From: QHVT01 sp036387915
Lineage (GTDB): Bacteria; Acidobacteriota; Thermoanaerobaculia; Gp7-AA8
Length of the DNA: 9,133 nt
Assembly (NCBI GenBank): GCA_036387915.1
Contig: DASVSV010000535.1
Span: forward strand, 1-9,133
Reading direction: 5' to 3'
The notes beneath the pieces are model-generated. The model was given only the letters and a program-made list of their open reading frames with translations. It was not told the DNA's origin and did not search any database. The translations under genes and the position numbers were made by a program. Numbering within the stretch: the stretch's first letter is position 1; every line of letters begins with the position of its first letter. Positions 1 to 5,557 of this stretch are shown here, one piece after another.

Positions 1-1467
1 CGCGTTGCGCACGACTTCGTGATGGTTGGCGTGGCGGCCGCTCGCGACCACGGAGAACGTACCGACAAACGACGGGCCGTGCTCGGTGACGGTTGCGGGA
101 TCGACGTCGCCGATGAACACGTCCACGATCGTGCTCTCGTGCGCCGGCAGCGTCAACCCTTCGATGTGCAGGTAGTAACGGCGCTGCGACGTACCACCGG
201 CCGCCGCGAAGCGGCGCAGGTTTTCCTGGTGCGCATCGGGCAGCGCGATGGTGCGGATGTGCGGGGTCGTGCCGACAGGCGTCGGCGTCGCGGCGGCGTG
301 GACCGTCAACGGCGTCAGCGTGCGCACGCCCGTGGTCCGGCGCGCGCGCGGCGCTGCTTTCGCGGCCGCCAGGAACGCCGTCGCCGCCGCGGGAGCCGAC
401 TGCGGCTGCTGATACGCATAGCGCAGGTTCGCCTGCTCGTTGGTGCCGATGACGTCGGCGATGCTGATGTACACCCAGTCGCCGTTCTGGTCGTAGAACG
501 TGAACCGCTGGTCGGTCCAGTCCGTGGACTTCGGATTGCCCTGGCTCGCCGGCATGCCGTTCCAGACGTCCCACAGGCGATCGATGTTCGAGTGATGCGC
601 GAAGAAGATCGGATCGCGCGCGGCCGAGGCGAGAACACCCATGTCCATGCAGCCGTTGGAAGACTGATCGACGGCCGGTCCCCCTTCGGTGTTCGGATAG
701 AAGCAGCCCGCCGGCTCGTTGGGCTGACCGGGATTCCCCGGATATCCGGTCCAGATGTGGACCGGCCCGTGCGGACTGTTCTCCATCGCGCCGGGGTAGT
801 ACTGGCCCTGCGACGGGTTGGACAACTGCCCCATGAACGCGTCGGTCGATTGCGTTCCGAGGACGATACTCATGGCCGTCGGTCCGACGATGCGGCGCGG
901 AAGGACGTCGGTGGCGCTCACGCCGCGATAGACGTCGTACAACGATTGCCCTGCCGGCACGTAGGGCGGCGGCAGCGTGGCGTGACCGGGATAGGTATCC
1001 CAATCCCAGTACGCAAGCCGGAACGACGGGTCGCCGATCAGATTGGCGAGGATCCGTTCGTGAACGTGGAGATAGCAGCGGTGCCAGGGCATGAACCACC
1101 AGCTGCCGTGGATCTCGACGTTGCTCGGATCGAATCCGCCGCTGCAGTTGAAGCAGTGCACGTTGGCCTGCTGCATCCAGCCGCGCGGATCGCTGGGGTC
1201 TTTCGCGGCCAGATCGCGGAGCGCGGCGTATGCGGCGCGCAGCCGATCGAGCTCGCCGGCGCTGAGGTCCCAGACGCTCTTGCGCGGCGTCACGTCGATG
1301 GTGGTGTCGAACGTGATTCTCTTCGGCTGACCGTGCGCCGGCGGCGAACAATCAACCGGGTATTGCGGTGGTGGCGGTTGCTGGCCGAAAAGTCTGCCGG
1401 CGTGGAGGCTGAGTGCGAGTGCGGCGGATCCCTTGCCTACGGTACGGACAAAGCGACGTCGGTCCAT
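1..1467 (-). CDS. Tyrosinase / polyphenol oxidase, plant-PPO-like, Tat-exported (3' end outside window)
   Basis: Type-3 dicopper oxidase of phenols or catechols to quinones. The 489 codons in the window have no stop, so the C-terminus is missing. Start ATG is supported by GAGGAG nine bases upstream and an immediate twin-arginine signal (MDRRRFVRT, then an Ala/Leu core), with cleavage probably near residue 28, implying folded export. CuA ligands are H104, H120 and H129 (HCFNC and GSWWFMPWHR). C108 sits where plant catechol oxidases form the Cys-His thioether to the second CuA His. CuB ligands are H233 and H237 (SPHGPVHIW) and one of H291/H292 (DPIFFAHHSNIDRLW). E229, four residues before the first CuB His, matches the plant 'waterkeeper' Glu. 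DWTDQRFTFYDQNG (316-329) resembles the plant PPO1_DWL domain; residues 430-489 (TIVDVFIGDV) resemble PPO1_KFDV. Catechol-oxidase versus tyrosinase activity cannot be told from sequence. Family call is firm; physiological substrate unknown. Confidence 0.95.
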   Translation of the reverse strand, partial: MDRRRFVRTVGKGSAALALSLHAGRLFGQQPPPPQYPVDCSPPAHGQPKRITFDTTIDVTPRKSVWDLSAGELDRLRAAYAALRDLAAKDPSDPRGWMQQANVHCFNCSGGFDPSNVEIHGSWWFMPWHRCYLHVHERILANLIGDPSFRLAYWDWDTYPGHATLPPPYVPAGQSLYDVYRGVSATDVLPRRIVGPTAMSIVLGTQSTDAFMGQLSNPSQGQYYPGAMENSPHGPVHIWTGYPGNPGQPNEPAGCFYPNTEGGPAVDQSSNGCMDMGVLASAARDPIFFAHHSNIDRLWDVWNGMPASQGNPKSTDWTDQRFTFYDQNGDWVYISIADVIGTNEQANLRYAYQQPQSAPAAATAFLAAAKAAPRARRTTGVRTLTPLTVHAAATPTPVGTTPHIRTIALPDAHQENLRRFAAAGGTSQRRYYLHIEGLTLPAHESTIVDVFIGDVDPATVTEHGPSFVGTFSVVASGRHANHHEVVRNA

Positions 1468-1476
1468 GGATGCTCT

Positions 1477-1482
1477 CTCCTC
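1477..1482 (-). promoter_or_regulatory. Ribosome binding site of the tyrosinase gene
   Basis: On the minus strand GAGGAG lies nine bases before the ATG at 1467, inside a purine run AGAGGAGAGAG. It fixes the start so that the twin-arginine signal falls at residues 3-4. No convincing -10/-35 pair was recognised between it and the REP pair. Confidence 0.7.
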
Positions 1483-1574
1483 TGGTTTAGTTGTGGATGG
1501 AAGTCATCACGCTACCACCAAGGGCCGGGGTTCGCCAGAGGAAGCTTCCCGGCTCACCCCTCCGGTGGACGGAA

Positions 1575-1606
1575 TATGGAGTGCGGCGGCTTGGCCGCCG
1601 CTTTCC
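1575..1606. repeat. REP-like palindrome, copy 1 of an inverted pair
   Basis: Begins TATGGAGTGCGGCGGC. An 8-bp perfect stem (1583-1590 with 1594-1601) with a 3-base loop is flanked by TATGGAGT and by TTTCC. The reverse complement recurs at 1745-1775 with one difference, in the loop. High-copy extragenic palindromes of this kind are typically moved by RAYT (REP-associated tyrosine) transposases. No such gene is in the window, so that link is inference. The gap 1468-1776 holds no gene other than this pair and the upstream region of the tyrosinase. Confidence 0.75.
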
Positions 1607-1744
1607 AACGCGCTGCTCGTCGCAGAAACGCTGACGCCCCTGAGTTGCGAAGAGGGTGCGAACGCCATTCGTGGCGAGCGCCAAACCTTTCCGCCAAACA
1701 TGCGAATGGTGATGGCAACTCCATGGCCGCTGGCTCCCGAAGTC

Positions 1745-1775
1745 GAAAGCGGCGGCCAGGCCGCCGCACTCCATA
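1745..1775. repeat. REP-like palindrome, copy 2 (inverted), next to the methyltransferase stop
   Basis: Reverse complement of the 1575 copy over 31 bases with one mismatch. The stem is 1749-1757 with 1759-1767. It ends one base before the stop codon of the methyltransferase, so it lies at the 3' end of the operon transcript. On the minus strand the hairpin is followed by CTTTCG: a strong stem but a poor U-tract. It could protect the 3' end or weakly terminate transcription. I classify it as a repeat, not a proven terminator. Confidence 0.75.
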
Positions 1776-1776
1776 G

Positions 1777-3333
1777 TTAAACCAGCAGCGCGAGGCGCAG
1801 CAGGCGCTGCAGGTGGTGGTCGAGGACGGCCTGGAGCACCATCGGGATGCGCAGCGGGTCGACGCGCTCTCCTCCCGCGCTGATGTCCAGCCGCCCCGCC
1901 GAGGCCTCGGCGTCGAGGAGGCGGACCAGTGCGGCGCGGTCGCGGGTGCCGTCGAGTTGCAGCAGCAGGAACTTCGCGACCGGGTCGTCGATCTTCAGCA
2001 CGCGGCGGCGCTGGTTCGTCACCATCGGGCCGCGCGAGGCCTGCAGCCGCGCGAGCTTCGACGCTCGCGGCTTGTCGCCGATCGCGTCGGCGCAATGCGG
2101 CGGCTCGACGTGCAGCTCGGCGACACCGCTCCAGTAGAGAGACCAGAGCAGGTCCGCGATCAGTGCGTCGTCCGCATCGCGTACCTGCGCGCGCAGCGCG
2201 TCGAACGACACCGGCTGCGGCCACGCGGCAGCGAGCGCCACCAGCACGCCCTTCGCCGCCGGATGCGACGACGCGAACGGCTTCCCTTTCTCGTTCTCGA
2301 ACGTCTCCGGCACGCCGGGACGCAGGTCGGGCTCCGCGGACACCGGTCGCGCGGACGTGGCGGCGTGCAGGCGCCGCATCCGATCCGGATTCATGGTGCG
2401 ATCGGGCGTCGCGCTTTCGTGCACCAGCAGCGTGCGGCGGAAGGAGCGGTTCACGAGAAAGTCGAAGTACTGCTCCTGCTCCATCGCATCGCCCGACAAC
2501 GCGCGCAGCTTTCCCGCGACCTCCGGCCCCAGGTTGTCGTGCTCGTTCATCGGCGCCTCGGCGTCAGCGAGATACCGCAGGTCGTGCGTGGCCGCGCGCC
2601 TGGCGAATTCGTGAAAGTAGAGCGGCTCGTTCGTCCGCTCGAAGTAGTCGTGCACGAGGTACGTCGGCTGATCGCTCCACGCGTCGAACTGCTCGCGCGT
2701 CGTCCGGAGGATCTGCGCCCACGGGTCCTGATCGCGCGCCGTCGCGTCGGAGAGAAATCCGATCAGCTCGAACGCCCGCGCCGCCCGCGCCTCGGGATCG
2801 TCGACGCCGCCCGTTGCGTGCAGCACGAGGTCGCGGATGAACGCACGCTGATGCCATCCCGGCAGCGCGTTGTAGCTGACGTACGCCACGCCGTTCGGCG
2901 CAAGGTGCTCGCGGCAGATCGCCAGGATGCGCTCCTGCACGTCGCGCGCGACCCACGAGTAGACGCCGTGGCAGATCACGTAATCGAACGTGCCGAGCGA
3001 AGCGTCGACGTCGAGGATGCTCGTCGCGCGCAGGTCGACGTTCGTCAGGCCGAGCTCGCGCACGTGCGCGACGCCGGTCTCGATCTGACGAGGCGAGAGG
3101 TCGATGCCGACGAGCTCACTGGCCGGCAGCTCGAGCGCCATCGGAATCAGATTGCCGCCGTCCGAGCATCCCAGCTCCAGCACGCGGCAGCGCGCGGGCG
3201 GCGCGGCCTCGAGTCCGTGCAGCAGTGCCAGCGTGGCCAGGTGATCGGGGTGGGTCTGGTGATACGAGCCGCTCGCGTACGGCACGCGGTCGTACGACTC
3301 GCGGACGAGATCGGCCTCGTCGCGCAGGCTCAC
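1777..3333 (-). CDS. Class I SAM methyltransferase with regulatory domain (PKMT-like)
   Basis: 518-residue predicted protein methyltransferase. N-terminal Rossmann domain: SAM motif I VLELGCSDGGN (51-61), acidic motif II VGIDLS (D78), and FDYVICHGVYSWV (116-128), followed by LAPNGVAYVSYN. The lead-in YDRVPYASGSYHQTHPD (14-30) and the middle region (about 220-305, TYLVHDYFERTNEPLYFHEF and YFDFLVNRSFRRTLLVH) match the methyltransferase-regulatory-domain family that includes rickettsial protein-lysine methyltransferases. A probable winged-helix/PKMT C-terminal part follows (about 350-515, with NQRRRVLKIDD). The start is GTG at 3333, overlapping the TGA of the upstream gene as GTGA; reading further upstream only antisenses or overlaps that gene. 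It is the last gene of the five-gene operon. The family is clear. A protein substrate is inferred from the family, and the lysine target is unknown. Confidence 0.9.
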   Translation of the reverse strand: MSLRDEADLVRESYDRVPYASGSYHQTHPDHLATLALLHGLEAAPPARCRVLELGCSDGGNLIPMALELPASELVGIDLSPRQIETGVAHVRELGLTNVDLRATSILDVDASLGTFDYVICHGVYSWVARDVQERILAICREHLAPNGVAYVSYNALPGWHQRAFIRDLVLHATGGVDDPEARAARAFELIGFLSDATARDQDPWAQILRTTREQFDAWSDQPTYLVHDYFERTNEPLYFHEFARRAATHDLRYLADAEAPMNEHDNLGPEVAGKLRALSGDAMEQEQYFDFLVNRSFRRTLLVHESATPDRTMNPDRMRRLHAATSARPVSAEPDLRPGVPETFENEKGKPFASSHPAAKGVLVALAAAWPQPVSFDALRAQVRDADDALIADLLWSLYWSGVAELHVEPPHCADAIGDKPRASKLARLQASRGPMVTNQRRRVLKIDDPVAKFLLLQLDGTRDRAALVRLLDAEASAGRLDISAGGERVDPLRIPMVLQAVLDHHLQRLLRLALLV

Positions 3334-3632
3334 GCCGCGCTCTCCTGGCCCGTCTGCGACTGCGTTTCGACGGGCGTCCACGCGTCCTTGTCGAGATCGG
3401 GGAACGAAACCTTGCACATGCCTGCTGGTAAGTTCGCGACGCGTGCCATTCCCTGCGAGTCGAGCGTGCCGCTGACGATCGTGCCGCCCGGCAGCGCGAT
3501 GGCGTAGTTGACGCTCGGGATCGGCTGATCGTCCTCGCCGATGAGCTGGATCTCGATCCACGACCGCAGGCGCAGCTTGTCGCCCGCCTCGCCTGCGGCC
3601 TTGCAGAGCTGCACGTGGGCGACAAGGGTCAT
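3330..3632 (-). CDS. Small stand-alone beta-sandwich (TTR/CarboxypepD-reg-like) protein of VgrG island
   Basis: 100 residues, no signal peptide or membrane segment. Almost the whole protein is one module: WIEIQLIGEDDQPIP (25-39), IALPGGTIVSGTLDSQGMAR (45-64) and CKVSFPDLDKDAW (73-85). The alternating hydrophobic pattern and 'PDG..sGtlDaqG.ArV' layout resemble transthyretin-like/carboxypeptidase-regulatory beta-sandwiches common in proteins encoded next to VgrG. The same signature closes the 4303-4908 product (VTFPDMDKNAY), so the two are probably paralogous modules. Start ATG overlaps the upstream stop as ATGA (3629-3632) and its own stop overlaps the methyltransferase GTG, indicating coupled translation at both ends. 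A role as adaptor or stabiliser of spike cargo is inference; no enzymatic motif is visible. Confidence 0.8.
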   Translation of the reverse strand: MTLVAHVQLCKAAGEAGDKLRLRSWIEIQLIGEDDQPIPSVNYAIALPGGTIVSGTLDSQGMARVANLPAGMCKVSFPDLDKDAWTPVETQSQTGQESAA

Positions 3633-4303
3633 GACGCCGCGGCCTCCTCTTCCGCGGGCGGCTCGACGTCCTGCGAGGTCTCGTCCTGGGCCGGGTCGTA
3701 GTAGGTCTTCAGCTTGCCGCGCAGCGCGTCGTCGATCGTGCCGGTGACTTCCAGTCCCACGCGCGCCTGAAACGCCTTCACCGCGGTGGTGAGGTCTTCG
3801 CCGAAGCCGAGGTTCGCCAGCCGCTCCTTCACGCCCGACTCCTCGCTGATCGGATCGAGCCAGCCGATCTTCAGCTCCCACTGCTCGAATTCCGTCGCGG
3901 AGGTCCAGACCTTCAGCGCACCCGCTTTCGTGTCGATCGGCACGGCCTGCTCGATGATCCCGTCCGCCGCGATCGTGCCGGAGGTGGTCTTCCCCGCGAC
4001 CGTCAGCTCGTATTTGCAGTTGGCCAGCGCCGTGCCGTCAGCGTTCTTCATCGCCAGCCGCAGCCATGCCTTCGGACGCTTGACCGTGAACGGATGCTTC
4101 GCGTCGACCGCCGACGGCTGCTGTTTCATGACCTTGTTCGGAATGAAGAGACTGAGGCCGGTCTTGACCACGCCAGGATCGGTGAGCGTCTCTTTGACGG
4201 ACGCGTTCTCCGGCGCGTTGACGATGTCCTCCCACGAGTCGAGCCCGTTCGCGGCCGCGAGGCCGAGGAGCGTGTCGCCGGCGGCCACGGTATGGAAGGG
4301 CAT
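3629..4303 (-). CDS. LysM / beta-sandwich / peptidoglycan-binding-domain protein
   Basis: 224 residues in three parts. Residues 3-57 form a LysM-like domain (FHTVAAGDTLLGLAAANGL ... LSLFIPNK). Residues 70-135 are a beta-sandwich of the neighbouring type (WLRLAMKNADGTALANCKYE, GKTTSGTIAADG, ALKVW). Residues 146-205 resemble a PG_binding_1 helical repeat (VKERLANLGFGEDL, AVKAFQARVGLEVTGTID, LRGKL). The tail is acidic (PPAEEEAAAS). Both ends predict murein binding, yet there is no signal peptide, so it would reach peptidoglycan only if exported by another machine, or would act on a tail/spike structure as phage LysM tail proteins do. Start ATG overlaps the preceding stop as TGATG; its stop overlaps the next gene as ATGA. 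No hydrolase motif is seen. Function as spike-associated anchor or cargo is inference. Confidence 0.85.
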   Translation of the reverse strand: MPFHTVAAGDTLLGLAAANGLDSWEDIVNAPENASVKETLTDPGVVKTGLSLFIPNKVMKQQPSAVDAKHPFTVKRPKAWLRLAMKNADGTALANCKYELTVAGKTTSGTIAADGIIEQAVPIDTKAGALKVWTSATEFEQWELKIGWLDPISEESGVKERLANLGFGEDLTTAVKAFQARVGLEVTGTIDDALRGKLKTYYDPAQDETSQDVEPPAEEEAAAS

Positions 4304-4908
4304 CAGCCACCTCCAGGGTTGTACGCGTTCTTGTCCATGTCGGGGAACGTCACCTTGGCCGTGCCGGGATCGACGCCGTCGATGCGCGCGAATCCCTTCG
4401 CGTCGGTGCGTCCCGATTTCGTCGATCCGTCGGGCAGCTCGACGAACCAGGCCTCGTCCGCGACGGGATTGCCTTCGTCGTCGAGCAGCTCGATCTCGAT
4501 GAAGTGCTTCTCCTCGACCTGATCCTTCGTGCTCGCCGCCTGCGCCGCCTCCTCGTCCTGCAGCGGCGTGGTCGTCGCTGCAGCCGCTGCCGCGGCGGCG
4601 GCAGCGGTTCCGGCAGCAGCCGCGGAGGACTCGGTGAGCGTGCCCTGGATCGAAGCCAGCCACGTGTCGGCGCACGACACGACGTACAGGCCTTCCTGCA
4701 CGAGCCGCTTCGCGAGCGCATCGAGGAGCTCGCCGTCGGTCACGGCGACCTGCGGCCCGATGGCGCGGCGGATGGCCATGCCGTTGCCCGCCTGCGCGAT
4801 CAGCGGACGGAGAAACTCGCGCGCTGCCTCGACGTCGCGGAACTGCCGCATGTGACTCGGCGAAAGGATCTGCAGCCGCGCGGGACCGTCCTGCAGAAAG
4901 AGGCGCAT
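4303..4908 (-). CDS. VgrG-island hypothetical: helical N-domain, Ala-rich linker, beta-sandwich C-domain
   Basis: 201 residues. Residues 1-92 are predicted mainly helical (REFLRPLIAQAGNGMAIRRA, ELLDALAKRLVQEGLYVV) and I do not recognise them as a named family. Residues 95-128 are a low-complexity Ala/Thr/Glu linker that includes ten consecutive alanines. Residues 135-198 are a transthyretin-like beta-sandwich: FIEIELLDDEGNPVADE, LPDGSTKSGRTDAKGFARID and AKVTFPDMDKNAY, clearly related to the product of 3330-3632. There is no signal peptide. Its ATG lies one base after the stop of the papain-like gene (TGACATG), and its stop shares a base with the next start (TGATG). The two-domain layout suggests one end docks on a spike or effector and the other on a partner; this is inference only. 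Confidence 0.82.
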   Translation of the reverse strand: MRLFLQDGPARLQILSPSHMRQFRDVEAAREFLRPLIAQAGNGMAIRRAIGPQVAVTDGELLDALAKRLVQEGLYVVSCADTWLASIQGTLTESSAAAAGTAAAAAAAAAATTTPLQDEEAAQAASTKDQVEEKHFIEIELLDDEGNPVADEAWFVELPDGSTKSGRTDAKGFARIDGVDPGTAKVTFPDMDKNAYNPGGG

Positions 4909-4909
4909 G

Positions 4910-5518
4910 TCAACCCCGCCACCGCTCGCCGACCTCGAGCCGCATCGAGCACGAGAGCTGGGTGCGGTTCGCGGTCACGCGATTGATCATCTCCGCCTCG
5001 ATGAGCAGCTTGTGCGCCATGTACGCGCGCTTTGCCCAGGGGTCGCAGATCACGGTGCCGAAGTTCCACGTCGAGTATGCGGACATTGAAATGATGTTCT
5101 GCTGCCGCTCCCGCCGCTCCGCCTGCCCCATCTGCCGGCCGATGATCACGAAGCTGTGATCGGGCTCGACGTCCTCGTGGTCGTTCGTGCCGAACAGACG
5201 GACGTTCACCGCCGCCTGGACGCTGCTGAAGTACGCCAGCTCGAGCGGCCGCACCTCGTCGTGCTGTGCCAGCCAGACGAATGCGGCCTTCGCCATTTCA
5301 TCGCAGTTGCCGGCCTTCAGCTCGACGTACGCGCTCGCCTCCGCGGCGAGCTGCTTGTGCTCATCGGCCTCGGCGTTCGAGCTGCGCGTGTACCCCTCGA
5401 CGCGCGCGGCGCCGACGTTGACGTCGCCGATGCGCTGATCGTACTGGCGATTGTTGGACAGCATCCCCACCGTCGTCCGGACGTAGTCCACCGCGCGCTC
5501 GGCCCACAGGAGTGACAT
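4910..5518 (-). CDS. Putative papain-fold cysteine protease/deamidase, candidate secreted effector
   Basis: 202 residues, first gene of the minus-strand operon. A Cys-His-Asp order with suitable contexts is visible: GNCDEMAKAAFVWL (C72 at a helix start), DHSFVIIG (H121 on a strand) and VICDPWAKRAY (D159, the 'DPW' typical of the third catalytic position). This arrangement is that of papain-like enzymes such as YopT/C58 peptidases and glutamine deamidase toxins; the assignment rests on these motifs only. There is no signal peptide or membrane segment. The ATG at 5518 lacks a good Shine-Dalgarno; upstream extension would run antisense through vgrG, and the next in-frame Met is residue 19. It is separated from vgrG by 39 bases in divergent orientation and from the next gene by one base. 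Alternatives are an immunity/maturation factor or an inactive relative. Confidence 0.8.
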   Translation of the reverse strand: MSLLWAERAVDYVRTTVGMLSNNRQYDQRIGDVNVGAARVEGYTRSSNAEADEHKQLAAEASAYVELKAGNCDEMAKAAFVWLAQHDEVRPLELAYFSSVQAAVNVRLFGTNDHEDVEPDHSFVIIGRQMGQAERRERQQNIISMSAYSTWNFGTVICDPWAKRAYMAHKLLIEAEMINRVTANRTQLSCSMRLEVGERWRG

Positions 5519-5557
5519 GCCGTCAGTGTACCCTTGTCCCTCGCGAGGAACGCACCC
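5519..5557. promoter_or_regulatory. 39-base divergent gap between vgrG and the five-gene operon
   Basis: Both start codons face away from this gap, so at least one promoter must lie inside a coding region or the two arms share very short control elements. No convincing -10/-35 pair, operator palindrome or sigma-54 site was recognised here. Confidence 0.4.
5545..5550 (+). promoter_or_regulatory. Ribosome binding site deciding the vgrG start
   Basis: GAGGAA seven bases before ATG at 5558. This favours the start MAFSDANKYL over a TTG eight codons upstream (5534) that has no comparable signal. Confidence 0.7.

Noticed and set aside
19..1776. Long plus-strand open frame opposite the tyrosinase
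   Set aside because: Its product is Arg-rich low-similarity sequence, a GC-driven shadow. The minus strand encodes a full set of copper motifs.
1487..2224. Minus-strand frame reading MECGGLAAAF-like peptides through the REP pair
   Set aside because: Those peptides are translations of the REP palindrome itself, and the rest is a shifted frame of the methyltransferase.
1813..3507. Long plus-strand open frame opposite the methyltransferase
   Set aside because: Antisense shadow of a gene with clear SAM motifs; composition is dominated by Arg/Val/Gln typical of reverse-frame reading.
3334..3561. N-terminal extension of the methyltransferase upstream of the GTG
   Set aside because: It would lie out of frame inside the 3330-3632 gene. 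The family N-terminus begins near the GTG, and the GTGA overlap matches the operon style.
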